Of a DNA stretch of 64,000 bases, positions 26,392-41,404 are shown piece by piece. A model generated the notes under the pieces. That model worked only from the letters and a program-made list of their open reading frames with translations, was not told where the DNA came from and did not search any database. This stretch comes from Aquila chrysaetos chrysaetos (taxonomy: Eukaryota > Chordata > Aves > Accipitriformes > Accipitridae). The position numbers and the translations under genes are program-made. The stretch's first letter is position 1, and each line of letters starts with the position of its first letter. The stretch lies in contig NC_044030.1 of the NCBI RefSeq assembly GCF_900496995.4, positions 16,924,851 through 16,988,850 on the forward strand, read 5' to 3'.

Positions 26392-29300
26392 GGTCTGGAG
26401 TAGTCTCACAGGTGTTGGGAGCAGGGGAGAAAAAACAGGAATTTTTTAATTTAGCCTGAAGAATACCAATGGAAAAATTAGTATGGAAGATTCCTGCATT
26501 TGCAGGAAGAGGACAGTTCTATTCAGTCAAATCCAATTGGAACTAATCGTGTTTTATACTGCAATAAGTGGATAAGTATTTCTGGATGAATAATTTATAA
26601 CATCCTCTATGGCCAAGTAATTTGGTGTGAGGGAGGAATAAGTATGAATCTTTTTTAAAGAAATATGACAACACTTAAGGTTTTCCTCAATGTTTTACTG
26701 TTTCCAGCTGCTGCTTTTTTATTATTAATGCATTCCCACCTGAAAACTTTTCATGCGAACTGCGGTTGCAATTGCAGAATCTGCTAGATAGTGGTTGCCT
26801 GCTCGTTTCTTTCGTCTTCCTCCTGGTGCAGAATGTTTTCAGATTTTCAGAAATCTACCAAACATTCTTTGGGAACCCAGTCCACAGGAGAGCTGCCACA
26901 TCTTTGGCCTTGGTCCCCCTACAATTTGGAGCACCTCCTGATTGTTCACCAGTCCTGTAGAGTTAAGAGTGTTACTCTTCAGCAGTGTTGTGTGTGCATA
27001 TGTTGGGTTGGTCTCCTTGAACTAAAGTACTTCTTTCCTTCAAAAATGTGCTTATTCTGCATTTAATGGGAAAAAATACTTTAGCCAGTGCAACAAATGA
27101 AAATTAATTAAAATGCAATTAAGTCAATTTATGACAGACTCTTATCTTTAGAAATTTCAGGCTATTATTCTGAGGAAATTAGGCATAGTCTCTCTATAAT
27201 TAGTGAGAAAATATACTGAAATGGATAATGCATGTCAGAGGCTGCCAAAATACTTGTTTTTAAAACAAAGATCCTTCAGGGAATGTCCCAAACTCCCAGT
27301 TTTATGGAGCTTCAGAATTTGTTTGCAGACCTTTACATTACCAGGCCTGCATAATTACAGGGATTAAACTGTGCCCTTAAGGCTGCCTGTTTTCTCCTGA
27401 TGCTTTCCCTCACACACACACTGCTAATGCCAGTGCAGCTACTGGTTCTGATAGTGGGAGCCCTATCATAGAAGAAGCTCCAGGCAGCTGCCAGCACTTT
27501 AAATACTGGTTGTCTAAACCTGCTCAGAGCAGGTCTATACACAATAAGCAGGTGATGCTGGGGTTGGAAGGCATCTTTGTGTTTCTCTACTGCAAGGTTC
27601 CCAGTGAATCAGTATCAACAATGGTTATTTCTCCCTTCCTTTCTCCTCTCCCAAAAGCTTAGCCTGCAACGTTCATGTGGAGTTTTCCCTTTGTTTCAAG
27701 ATACCTATGACTGCTTCTGTGAGGTGCTGATTCTTCATCTGATTCAACCACTTTTGCTGATTCTTTTCCCTGCTCCTGTGTTGCAGCATGTCTGAAAACT
27801 GTGAAGAGCAGTCTGAGAAAGTCTGAGAGGCTTTAATGCATCAAATCAAGTCAGCCTGTAGCCTGCCTGCTTTCCCCTCTCATATTCTTATCTCGCCATA
27901 CTGAAGTTGTGTACTGCTACTGAACTTTTTAACAGAGACAACAGATGAAGTTGGCAAGTCGTTAAGAAAAATGCACCGTCTGCATTCCCCCATCCCATCT
28001 CTGTTTTTATCAGTTACAATTAAATTTTCTACATAATCAGAAAATGGTTCATTCAGCAGCTGGTTTGCTTTGTGCATTTGGTGGCATTGCCAGGTAGTTA
28101 ACATGTTTGTCTTGTTAGCTAGTAGGGTCTGTGGAGAAATCTACGAAATCTACAAAAAACATTAATTATATTAGATTATTTACAGCTTCCTTTATTCTTT
28201 CACAGTAAACTTTGTCTTAAGTGAGCTGTGGCAGCAATGGTACTTTATCAGCAGATTGTCAGAATTGCCCTGTCCTGCAAGCTACTCATGGTAGTTCTGC
28301 AAGCTTTACACAGCTCTGTTTCAGTTTCACTGATGGGTTTTTCAAATGGGACGTTAACTTGCAGCGGCAGCCCGTTGCTGCTGCAAAGCATAGCCTTGCC
28401 GGTATTTTGAACCGATTACGTTTTGGGTTATCACAGCATGCCAAATCCAGACTCTTTGGGTTAGTGGCACAGCTAGCATATGCAGCTTTGAAATAATACC
28501 TCCCTTGGCGTAGGTCCAGACTAAGCTGCAGTTCATGCACTGCCCTCCAAAACAACAGGCTTTGTTAGGACAGAAGTGATTGTATGAGACATCAGATTGG
28601 CAGGTCAGAGAAGATCAGTGCTAACACACCCTTGTCTGCTGACAGTGCTGTTTAGTTTAATTCTTGTTTGTTATATGCCATGTCAGAGTACAAAAACCCT
28701 CTATTGATGTGAGTACACTTACATGCAAACATTCTGCAGAATCAGATCCCAAATATAGGCAGTTTTCAATTCAAAAAAGTTTTGGAAAAGTTGTTAGCGT
28801 AAGCAAATGCAGAGATATAGCAGACGTTTTAACATAACCATACTCACATAAGGTAATGGTAAAGAAAAGTTTTGTATGAACATACCTGCTTCAAATATAA
28901 CCTAAACTCTAAAGGCAGAAGGGCTTAGCAAACAAAAAATAGGCAAGTAAACATGTTTTTTCTGTATATCCACAATTTTTATGAAATAAACATTCTGAAC
29001 TTACAAATTGCTACCCATTTTGAAGAACTAAAAGTCTTTCCCATCCTGAGATACAGTAAGCCAAATGGAAAATTCTAGTGGAATTCACTGGTAATATTTC
29101 CAAATGGTAGATTTAAGAGCTTTTCCTTAAACTGGATTTGAAAATAATTCCAAAGGGACTCTTTAAAATGTAGTGTCTTCAACTCTGCACTGTTTTCTTA
29201 CAAGAGAATAATTGGTGGAAAAACAGACTTTCAATTGTGTAAGACAATGACAGCTTGCATGCTAATTGTAATGTTAATTAAAGACACAAGTGTTAACAAG

Positions 29301-32300
29301 GACAACAAAAGGTGCTCTCTTTTGGTATTTTGAAATGTGATAAGACCACAAGTGCTTAGTTCCATAATGTTTTCTATTCTATTTATGTAATATAGAAAAT
29401 TGTGCCTTCCTGTCCTCACTCCTCTTTTGGGACAGTTCTGGGTTGTATATCGTTAAGTGACTTGATCATTGATAGCACAGTAACACCTGAAGGAGGCTAC
29501 ATTGTGCAACAACCACAGCTTTGAATGCGTTTACCGGAACACAGCTTCTTCACAGATTACTTACAAAATGTTATGTTACCACGGTGTCTGGTGACCATAA
29601 ATGCATTTGTCTTTTGTTAAAGATGTTGTAGCCAATGTAAATAAATAACATTTCCTCTGCTTTTCTCCTCATCCCCAAAAATCCAGTAGTAATCTGAAAA
29701 AAAAAAAAAAAAAAAAGCTCCCCAATGCTGATATAACATTAAGGTGTCAAGTTTGAATACACACTTTGGAAATGAAAAATAAAGGTACAGTTGACAATTC
29801 TCACAGTTGACAACATTGCCTGTTCAGTAACACACACGTTTGGTATCGCGAATGACTGACCTAGTCAACATGTTCTAGATACAGTTATCAAATGTCCTTA
29901 AGCTTATTAGACTCTTAGGTTTCAGTCTTGCCATTTTGGCTACTGTACAGCATCAGCACTGTACAGGGACATGGTAACAGAAATATATTAAAATACCTTC
30001 TCCCTCCCCCCCCCCCCTGCCCCTCTTTTGTTTAAAATAAATTTTAAAAACCACAAGCCAACCACCAAACAGCAGAAGTGTGGCACTGTGGGTAAAGTAA
30101 ATTGCATGAGACTGTCTCTGGTTTTGTAACGACTACCACTTTCCTCCTGAAAATCTGTCTCCTTGGCAAATCTGCTGCCCAAAAAACCCCATTTGCAAAT
30201 ATTTGTGCAAATGGAAATAGATTACAAGAAGGTGGCAGTGCGATTTCTAAGTATGAATGAAGCTGCATATGTATTTTTATAACAGCAAATGTTTGTGTTT
30301 TAAATCTTTTCCTTGGCATCACTTTTTTGTTTAGGTGAATCTAGGACAAAGAGACTGACCAAATCCAGAAAATGAGTATTTAAAATAAAGTCACTTGAGA
30401 ATATGTTTCTACTATGGTATATAGGATTCATCTCTAGATTGACCATCCTCCCGCTTGGATTTTGTTGGTGCGTTGGTAAGGAAAGTCTGGAAGACCTTAC
30501 TGCTTTATGAAAAATAGTTAAGCAAACTATTGTCTCTGCTCTGCAACTGTTACAGGCACAGAATTAAAACCTGGGCCCTTTGTCAGGGCTTTTTGTTAGA
30601 TTTCATAGCCTAAGGAGTAAAAACCAACTCACATTAGAGTTACTGTACACTGTATTGTGAGATTGATATTCAGATGTTTTACATAACAGTGTGAAGCTTC
30701 TGCCTAAATTTTGGGTTTCTATTTCAGATCAAACAAATTGCAGTAAAAGATTATACAATTCCCACAGATGTACTTCCAAGAAGTTCCTTTATGCAGAGCT
30801 GGAGGGGAGGCAAGATGTTGGCATAGCTGTTGACCTAAAAACCTGCTATGCCAACATATTGTCATCTTTCCTGTCTGTTTGCAGCAGAGGGAAATTCTAC
30901 ATTGTAATGGGCATTTGAAACAGCTTTAGTCTTTATAGATAACTTGAAATGTCATTTTTCTGGCCCTGCTTTTGAGTCAATGTGGCAAGTGTTTATTAGT
31001 TGTATAACTACTGAAGAAGGGACAGAATTTGAAAGGATTTTTTGTTACTCAAATGATAAAAAGCTTAACTTGCTCTGAAAAATTTAGTGTAGAGATGCAG
31101 TAAAAAAGGGGCTGGGGAGGCTTGGGGAGGCCATCAGGGGACAGGACAAGAATTGACTGTTTCACTGCCTGACCTGTGCATGTTTGCAGGGAGATTATGA
31201 GTTGTCAGTTAGCAGCCTGCATAGCAGTAATTCTGTGTACATATTTTTTCCCTAATTCTGATTATATACTCCCTCCCTATACACTTTTAATGTTTGTTCT
31301 TTGTCTTAAGAGCCATCTAGTAAAGGGTTTTGAGCAATGAGAATACAGTGGTAGCCAAAAAATGAACGAGCACCCACTAAAGAAATGATGTAGCTGCACT
31401 TCACTGATCTGTTTCCAAAACTTAAATAAGAATTAAAAAACAGTAAAACTTGATCTTGAAGAAGGTCTCATGATTGCTGTACAGGGAACCTCAAGAAAAA
31501 TATAAATAACATGAATGATGAAATTGCTACACATACTTCTTCTACATAAGATGTTACTTCACAAAATCAGAGTTCTGCTTTTCTTAGAGAATCTAAAATT
31601 AGAGTTTTGATCAGGAGTAGTAGTGCTACTTTAAAAAACTATAATGGAGCAGAGCTTGCTTCCAGGTTGTGTACATTTGCAGTAGTCCTTTTACACTCAC
31701 AACTCTTCTGTCACTCGAGTATTGAGTTTGACCTGTATATGAAAAAAAATGATAAATCTGTTAGGACTAGGTTCTGTCACTGCTAAACCTTACTTTGGGT
31801 TAGTTAGTATCTGCACCGACCATAACAAAAGGACTGCAAGTTAAATGTTCCTATCACTTTCAGCTATCTAGTATTCAGTTTTTTTTAAATCTCTACGCTT
31901 AAGCCATGTATCTGCAGTGGGAGGTCACACAGGTAATCTATGAACTTCTCATTTTATTATTCTAATGCACTCATGATCACAAACATAGAACAGTGCACTA
32001 AATATAGTTGTAGAAAATTCCATCATTCTTGCAAACATACAGAATTCTCCTCTCCTGATCCATGCTGAAATTAATCTGGTATATAAATAACAAGGTCTGA
32101 AGGCCAAAGCACATTACATCATTACTTTTGTTGTTAAAGCAGGATGCAGACACAACTAGAAGTTCAGCTTCCTATCCTGCCCCAAGCCTGCCATGGGTCC
32201 ACAGAGTAGCTGTCATCTTTCTTGTGGCAAGATGATTTCTTGCTCTCTAACAACAAGTATCATCCCATTATTTGAGTGCCTAGCCTGTTGTTACTGGACC

Positions 32301-35300
32301 TTTTTATCAGTGCTACTGTTCTAGCAATAAAATAAATCCTACTTGGTTCTCTGAAAGGAAAAAATGGTGGGAGGCTATCCAACCTGTTAGAATGAACTAC
32401 AGAGAAATGGAGAAAGGTGTTTGATACAGGAAAACAATTATAATGATCTGGTCTTCATTTTAGTGGCAATCAAGTCCTCAGGTAACTGCTGTAGAACCAG
32501 TGTTCTCTCTAGCACCTCACTAGCAGAGATGACAAAAAGATATAACTCATCTTTCTCAAACCTTAGAAGAGAACTCAGACCTCTGTATTACTGACTTTTA
32601 AATGCTGTGTTTTGGCTGGAGCTTAGTGAAATCTGCTAAAGTGCCATTGTTCATTACTTTCAAGGAACAAATTTAAAGCATGTGTACACAATATTCCAGT
32701 CCTAACCAAAATATACCACTAGTGTGGTATCTGAATGCTAGCAATGGAACTGGTTCCGCGTTTCTCTTTCATTGCCTCAGGATCATCTTAACTCTGAAAA
32801 TAACAGAATGGGTCATACTTTGTACTTCCTGGTGCAAGTTTTACTTGCTTAGGCAATATCATAGACCTGCTGTCTGCATGTTGTCTTACTTTTTACAGAA
32901 ATTCTTTCAAGTTCAGGTAAAATATACCCATTTGAAGATTGCATTATCCTAAATGTAAAGGAGGTTATTAAACACACAGTGTACACTTTGAATTTAATAA
33001 AATTGCACTCCTGCTGTCTTCAATAGATTCAATAGAATTTAGGCTTGATATTTTATCATCAGAAACAAAAATTCCAATCTTTTTGGCAGTTTTGCTAATG
33101 TTTAAAAGCTTAAACTTTTTAAAATTTAAAACAAATTAACTTTCCCAGCATTCATCAAAAACAAATGCTTCTCTGTTTAGAAAACGCTTTTTCTGTGCTT
33201 TCCACAACAGCTGTGGCTTAGAAGAGTAGCATACTAACCCAGCACAGTGCCATTGACTCCCGTCTTAAGCCAGGGTATGACTATCTGTATGTCTGGCAAT
33301 TGCAGATTTGCAGGGAATGTACTTCCTTGCTGATGAGTTTCTAGGCAATACCTTTTAGTTTTTCTTCCTAATAAGCAGTGGATATAGAATGTAATGCAAG
33401 TGCCAGGAAAGCCCAGGTTTTGCGTAACCATCCAAATAACAGGTCCTGGGTCTTGCAAAATAAAAGTTTCTGCCTAAAGGATAGTTTGCATGTCCTAAGA
33501 CAGTTTTGGTCACAATTCTTAAGTGTGACATATACTCACAATATTTTTCCTTTCCCTACTCTCCTCTAAACTTGCAAGATTTTTCAAAAGCTATTTGTAT
33601 TTTTTTCAACTTAAGGTCACTAAATGTGACACTGGAATAGTTTCTGTATTTTTTGTCTCAATTTAGGTGCAGATAAGAGTCTTTAAAACTTATAGCATCA
33701 TTTAAGAAAGTAGTTGCCTTTTTTCCCCTCCTTTGCATTTGTTAAGAATGAAGAAGTTATTTTACATTTGCATACTGATATTTCATAGATGTTTCATGGC
33801 AGCTCTTTCATTTTGAGCTCTGTTTATGATTATGTTGCTGAATTGTGTAGTCTGTATTATGATAGAGCGGTGACCCTCAGAATAGTCTTGCAGTTGTGGG
33901 CAGGCAGCCTTCTTTCATCCCAAAACTGCTTCAGAGCCTTAAGTCTGTTGTGTGTCACCTCATGAACCAACTAAATTAGAATAGGTCTCAAAAAAACCCA
34001 GCCAAACCCAAAAACCCAGAAAATTGCAGCTCCAAATTTAAAAGGAAAAAATTAATATAATTCCATTTGAGAATCCTCAAGTGTTTAGTAACAGGCCAAC
34101 AAAAGACAGGTAAGCTTTTTCTTTTCTAATTTGGAGTCACATTTAAAAAAAAAAAACCCTCCATGAATCAAACACTCTGTCTGACCCTCCTCCCAAATAA
34201 ATGTCACTATCATAATGCAAACATGTTACTCCTACCTCATCACTTCAAGACGTTAAAAAAGATGGTTCTTGTAAAATCAACCTGGGCAAGACATTCTTGG
34301 ATCTGTACTGACATGCAGACTATAGTTTTCTTATACCCTTCACTCTGAAAAATAAGGCATTTCAGCAGCAGATCATGAAGTTTTGGTATGGGTATTGACT
34401 GAACTGACTAAAGCCTTAACCAGTTAACTAGACAGAATGTAGCAGCATTCCTTACAAAAGACAGCATGTTATAGGATGCTTTTGATGATAATCTGACATT
34501 GTATAATATTATAAATTCCCAGAGTTTATCAGAAAAGCAACTGTTTAGGTATTTATTTTAACGTGTTAGGCATTTTCTTTTGTCTGCTGCTTTAAACTGG
34601 ATTTCATTCAAATACAAATGGATTGGAAACCAAAACTCACATCTTGTGAAGCATTTAGAATTTTCTGACATTTGCTGGACTGGGCAAAGAAGTTAAAATT
34701 TTTTAAACATTCTGAAAAGTTGTGACTTGGCATTTCTGAAAATTTGCAATTCAGCTGTACTGAAACTTTTTGTTTCAGCTGCAACTTTACACAATGAAAT
34801 ATTTTAGTAATACACCTGTTGAGCCTAAAAAGTCTAAACAATACTGAGCCTTATCCTCCACAAACTATGTAGAAATAAGCATATTCTGTGAAGAGAGATG
34901 AATTATGGCAAAATCTTATTCTTTCTGTAGGAAACAACTGTGCTGTAGAAACAATGTCTACTATACTATAGATACTGTAAATCATATCTACTGTATCATA
35001 AGAAGCATTCTCAATAAGTGCATTTCAAGTAAAGGGTAACTTTTTACATATAACTTGTTTTGTATGTGTTTAGATTTAAAAATTATGTTAAAGGCGGTCT
35101 GGTATGTTCAGGAGAATGATAAACGGTGCAGAAAAGAGCTGAACAGGAACAAAGTAAATGATCCATATCTTTCTTGCCAAATACAAGACTGGGCAGAATT
35201 ATAAGGAAGGGGAAGGCAAGGGCCTGGGGTGAGATTCTGACCTTGCTGGTGTCAGCATAACTACTGTTCCATCCTTGTTTAGGATGAAGATACAGCCATG

Positions 35301-38300
35301 GAATTAAGTTTGCTGTTAATGAGGTCTGTTTTAGAACTTCTCTTTTATGAACTACAATCCTTAAAAATGCTCAGGTACTGTGCTTCACTTACTATCCTAA
35401 CAGATATTCCTTGTTACTGGCACTTATATACTCTGCTTTCCCTTTGAGACAGCACTAGAGGGAACTTGGAGGCCTCTTTGTGTTGCCAGAGAAGAACAGA
35501 ATTCGCCCAGGAGGGAGCTGGGGAATGCAACACATTAGCACTCCACGAGGCAGACCAGTGGGTGACCTTCATTAGTCATCAAGATTCAACAGCAGTTGGC
35601 AACCTTGGCTTCTGTGATCATGGAAATATACTGTAAATATAGCACAAAGGTTGTCCAAAATAGGAAAACAGCGGGGGGTGGGAGGAGGAAAAGGTAATTG
35701 AAAACTAGTAACACAAAGTATCTTCAGAAATAAGTGGAGGAGGAAGCAAAGAGACTTTGTATCTCCAGTGATCCCATTATCCTCTGGACTGCATTTGGCA
35801 CTTAGAATCTCTACCTGGTTCCACGTGACTGCATTTGTATATAGCACTGATTTTACCCTGCCCTGCTACCTGATAATTACTACCACAATTGAGATATGCA
35901 GTGAGGCAAGAAAAGGCACAGAACAAAGGCTTCTGTTGTTTCATACTTTTGTGATCATGGCACAAATAAAAACAAACTGCTTGTTTCATTCTGTTGACTT
36001 GTCCAAAGAGTAGCTGTCAAAATTGTTCTGGAAGAGAAAGGCCTATCCTCATCCAGATCAACTGCAAAACTTCTTTTCTAGGGGGAGATTAGAACTGTTC
36101 TCTCATAGCACACACAGACCTACCGCATAAGTCAAAACAAGAAATGGTCCACAAACGAAGCACTGTATTGAAAGCCGTTTGTCAACCACAGTTTGCTTCT
36201 TACCTTGTAAATTTTTTCAGTAAATGACAAAGATTTTGCCAGCATGCCATAATGAGTGCAATTGGAAATACAGAAGATGGCAAGGTGAAGCTACCCCTCC
36301 ATTACATAAATCAATTTGAATCTAGGTTGGCTGTTGGTCTTAAAACATGCTTTTTCATAACCAAGTAATTTCTTAGATTGTTTCCAAAAGCATACTCATG
36401 CTAGTACTTGAAGAATACTCAGGTTTTGATAGCTCCACTGACAAATGTTCCCTAGCATTAAGTATTTTAGATGTACCTAGAACTAGTTTCATTCATGGCT
36501 TCTGACAGCTCTGTGGAGCATGTCTGATCTTTAATTATTCAGGGATAAGTTGTATTATTTCTGATAGATGGTTTCTACACTATTAACTGATTATTAAGAT
36601 TAGTTACCTACTTAAGTTGTGAAAGCTCACTTTTTGTATTCACTGCTGCATTTGTGTTCTTTTAGAGCTGAAAAGTTTTCCAGTGCTGAAATACATGCAC
36701 AACTGGAGAGTAAGGAAGAGGAAAATGGACATAACTGAGTAGGAAATGGAATGAAACTGTCTACTTATTGCCATTCAAGGAGGAAAACGTACGCTTACTT
36801 GGGAAAGACAAGACAAGGTTAATAATGGTACTAAAGAAAGTAGTTCTGTTTGCTCAAGAACAAGAAGGAACTGGAGGAAAGTTGGCATCCACAGAAGGAA
36901 AATCTTCAAGGCTCTTTCCTCCTTTTCCGTCACCTGATGAAACTTGCTTATATCTGCTGCTGACCTATATGCATGTGTGTATACAGAAAGGTTTATTGAT
37001 TGATTCATAGGTAGATAAGTATGTGTGTGTGTGCACAGTAGCAATTCTGAAATATCTTGGTAAGGATCTACTTAATATATTTGAAAATTAACACAGTACC
37101 AAGTTATTCTTCAGTTAACTTTCCAACCTCTAAATCAGTCCTTCTCAAACCACAATAAACACAAAAAAGCACAAACACAAATAAACATCTCTTTCATTCC
37201 TTCACACAGCACAAAAAGGAGTAGCTACAATTTCTGAATAAAGCCAGCATTTCTTACATTTCTTACATCCCTATTTTACAGTCAAAAAGCTGGTAAATAA
37301 ATTCATATCATTCATAAGATATTATCATTAAGAGCACAACAAATTGCTCATGTCTATCTCTAGATGCCTATTGTTTTCAAAGTGTGTATCATTTGGACTA
37401 ATTTTAATTCAGGCAGTACCTCTTCAGGCAATGTACTGGGTTTACTGAAGTAACCATCAGCTGGATGGTTGCTAATCTGGGCTCTTGGCTACTCACTTAT
37501 GCAGATATCCCATTTTCAGGCATAATATACATACTGCAGCAAACTGATGTGACCATTTCTCTACCAGTTGCTAGACTATTCTCCAGCAATATCTCAACAA
37601 ACAGTACACACACTCTGCTGCTTCCATCTTCTGCTGAGTTTATAGAACAGGATGTAAGAATTCACCTGTATAAATATTTAACAGTGCTTGGATGAGCATA
37701 TTCTTATAAAGAGGTCATAAAGCAGGTCAAAAGGGAGTAGAAAAGCCCATCCAGAATTTGGGTGGCATGAAAGTTCTCCACTGCAGTGTTACTTCTGACC
37801 AGGGGTGACTTTGCAAAAGCCTCACCTGGGAGAGCTCTGCAGCTGCTTTATCCAAATGTCCAGACCAGCTGTAATGATGCTACGAGATTGCATCCTTTTT
37901 AAATACTACTCTCTTTGACTTTAGACAGGGTAAAGAAAGGATGAAGAAGGATGCAAACAATAAAGACATACTATCCGTCACTTCAGTACTGTTAAGGAAG
38001 CTTATTTGAGTAACTGTGATTTTATGCATACTGCTTACCTTGATCATGTCTCTTCAGTTCCCGGCATATAGCTCTTCAGGGCAGCATATTTCCCTCTAGC
38101 TTTTCCATTTCAAAACTGGGACAAAGTTATTTCCAAAAGCAAAAGTCTCCATAGAGTAACCAGCACCCTCTTGTGTTCATGGTTCGCAGAGGCCAAACCC
38201 TGCACTGGGTAACTCCAGCGCCTCATTCGCTGCTCAGTGCACCTTTGCCTGCCCCAAATCCTGAAGGCTCGCACATGTTCCTCCAATAGTTGGCTGTTGC

Positions 38301-38465
38301 CCAGACAGAGAGCAGTAACTAGCAAAACTATATGTATCTCACATGTTAATTTGTGCAAACACCATTAGAAATCTTCAATCTGAACAATTTTTGACCCAGT
38401 ATTTCTTTGGAGCTACCACCACTATGCTTTCCAGCAACCATGGAATTATCTCAAAAAAGAGTTTA
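26392..38465. other. AT-rich intergenic DNA, no recognised gene
   Basis: Twelve kilobases with no CpG island, no recognised transposon ends and no open frame resembling a known family. Simple runs include A18 near 29699-29716, a C run near 30009-30017 and an A run near 34146-34156. Short open frames up to about 100 codons are scattered on both strands and look random. Confidence 0.55.
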
Positions 38466-38470
38466 CACCA

Positions 38471-39069
38471 TGTGCTGATTTTGGCTGGGATAGAGTTAAT
38501 TTTCTTCATAGTAGCTAGTATGGGGCTGTGTTTTGGATTCATGCTAAAAACACTGTTGATAATGCGGAGATGTTTTCATTACTGCTGAGCAGTGCTTACA
38601 CAGAGTCGAGGCCTTTTCTGCTTCTCACCCCACCCCACCAGCGAGTAGGCTGCGGGGGCACAAGAAGTTGGGAGGGGACACAGCTGGGACAGCTGACCCC
38701 AACTGACTCAAAGGGTATTCCAGACCCTATGACTTCATGTTCAGCATATGAAGCTGGGGGAAGAAGGAGGAAGGAGGGGACGTTCGGAGTGATGGCGTTT
38801 GTCTTCCTGTGTAACAGTTACGTGGGATGGAGCCCTGCTTTCCTGGAGATGGCTGAACACCTGCCTGCCGATGGGAAGTGGTGAATGAATTCCTTGGTTT
38901 GCTTTGCTTGCACATGTGGATTTTGCTTTACCTATTAAACTGTCTTTATCTGAGATAACCCACAAGTTTTCTCACTTTTACTCTTTGAATTCTCTCCCCC
39001 ATCCCACCAGAGGGGAGTGAGCGAGTGGCTGTGTGGTGTTTAGTTGCTGGCTGGTGTTAAACCACGACA
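38471..39069 (+). mobile_element. Diverged solo LTR, family A
   Basis: The 599-bp unit begins TGTGCTGATTTTGGCTGGGA and ends TTAAACCACGACA, flanked by an exact 5-bp duplication CACCA (38466-38470 and 39070-39074). It aligns along its whole length with 23707-24304 and, reversed, with 51229-51810 but has more substitutions; the position of the TATA-like motif reads CATATGAA. It is the oldest-looking of the three family A copies, though its target duplication is still exact. Confidence 0.88.
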
Positions 39070-39074
39070 CACCA

Positions 39075-41404
39075 TGTCTTCAACAGAAGGCAGAAAGTCC
39101 TCAATGGGGTCTTCAAATTGCCAATGCTTTACTCTGGTAAGGATTTATGAGATGTAAATTGCACAAGAAATAGTGCAATAGCAATGAAATGACATAAGTA
39201 GATCTAAGGCAGAACAAATACAGAGTTTGGCTAGGGTACAGCACTAGCATCTAAATAAAACAACTGATGCAACTACCAGTGGATCAATTCTCTTACTTAA
39301 AAAATGAAGAGGACTGCCAGCCCCTAAACTGTCCATAAATTAAAGATTTTTTTCTGTTCATATTACTTCATACAAAAAATCAGAATTGCATCGTTTGTAA
39401 ACAGCTCTCTGGAGAAACTACTCAACAGCTATAGAGTTTAATAGAGAACTGCATATTTTTGCAGCTTTTCAAAATCCTCCTACAGAATTATGCAGCATAT
39501 ACTGTTCTTATTGCACAGCAGTGATTCTCCAAGAATCCTCCAGTATGATCACCATTTTCAGTTTAATTCTATGGGTTTCTCTATGAACAAAGATGTCAGT
39601 CCAAGTATTTTGCACATGAATATAACCAAAATTTATCAGTTTTTTATTTATGCTTATCTACATATATTTTTGTCATCTTTGCTAGCTGAGTCTCGAATAA
39701 CTTTTCCACATAAGGATATTAGTAAAACTAGGTAAATTTGAATCCAATTTAAATTCACAAGGTGCCGGATATAAAAAGATGTGCAAGAGTTTGTAGTAGG
39801 TGAATTGAATACAAATAAAATATCTTCTGAAGAATATGAGAAGCAACAATAGTGCTGAATGCACTCGTGAAGTTATATTTAAATAAAAAATACTTCTGGC
39901 CACAATAATTAATTCAGCACCAGGGAAAAGACTTCAATGAAATTTGTGGACCTGGCACTCTCACAATTACCATCAAAAGTAAGTAAAGCATCTCAAAAAC
40001 CCAGCTTTGTCTCCTGAACCACAGTATTCCTTACATATATAATGAGGGTGAAATATTACATAATAAAAACTGCTAGATCAGCTCAAATGAGGGCGTGACA
40101 TACTCCAAATTTCTGTCATCTAATGTGTACCAGGAATATAGCAATGTATGGGTATGAAGGGATAAGCAGCTGGCAGCCTGCTCTTGCAGCCTAGGTGAGC
40201 CACAGTGCAGCCAATTTAGGTGGCGTGCCTTCACATCCACTAGCCTCCATTGGTGCATTATGGAGTCCTACCTGTACCACCAGTGTTCATAATACACTGT
40301 CAGGAGAAAAAAAGTCCCACCCTTTTTTGGTGTCACACCTACTGCTTCTAATAAATGAGCAAATCCATCTTTGATTCTGCACTTCTTTAAGAAGACTTAG
40401 AATCACCATCTTTTGCCTACACAAAGTAGCCTGAACAACGTAACACCCAGACTGTATTGGTCTGTTCTTCAGGTGAGTTTAGTAATACAGTTTTTATAAA
40501 AAAAAAAAAAAAAAAAAATCTGTGCTCAAATGCAGACAAAAATCCCCCCCCCCCCCCCCCCCCGGACTTTGTAACTATGACTGTTAATTTCATGAATACA
40601 AGAGAAAGGTGAGGTTATAACAAACCCACAGCTTGTACAGCATCCTCCATGGATATAGCACACGAAAAGTTATAATCTCTCATTTGCCTTTATGCTTTTC
40701 ATTATACTCTTAATTTTAGTTGCATTTCGTTTAATACATCAGCCCATTGTCATCATTAGTCTCATTTCAGTGATCTCTACTTGGCAAGGATGTGCACATT
40801 GGTCTAAATTGTTGCCTGTTTTATGGATAAATGCAAGCAGACAACAATGGCCAATGTTGTCTCCCAAATTCACAATGAGAATGCAATTATACTTTAAACA
40901 AATCTTTAGATTAAAGAAGGCTTTATCTTGGCCTGGAAGATACTGAAACAGATTTTTAATGCTTAGTTATTGCATTTCTCAACTGACTCTGTGGAGTAGT
41001 TTCTTTAATTCCTTATAGATGTTATGAAAAGGTGATAAAAAAGGAAAAAAGTGGCAAACCTGTAAAGGAGAGTTCTACAACCTTGTTGCAAATATTCCTA
41101 ATCTCACTGACTATTCTGAAGGCTAAAAAAAACCTGAACAAATGCCTAATTGATCTACAGATCTTTTTGGAAAAAGCAGATAAGTTTCTAGCTGATACAA
41201 CACAGAAGAGTGTATCTGAAAATTGTGTGCCATTAATTAACTCTAAATAATCTGGAGATTCGGTCAGGGGAAATGTACTTTGACCAGATCAGTGCAAACA
41301 GTCCCGCCAGAAATCCAGCTCCAGAAGAGGGAAAATCACTGCATCTAGTGTGACTTCTAGCGTGAGTAAGACTGTAGTGAAGAATGGTAAGGTATAATGT
41401 ATTT
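39075..41404. other. AT-rich intergenic DNA with an A21/C20 homopolymer pair
   Basis: No gene or repeat family recognised. The striking item is A21 at 40498-40518 followed after 25 bases by C20 at 40544-40563. Long C runs are rare and easily mis-sized by sequencing. A 72-codon frame at 41032-41250 is AT-rich and not recognised. Confidence 0.6.
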
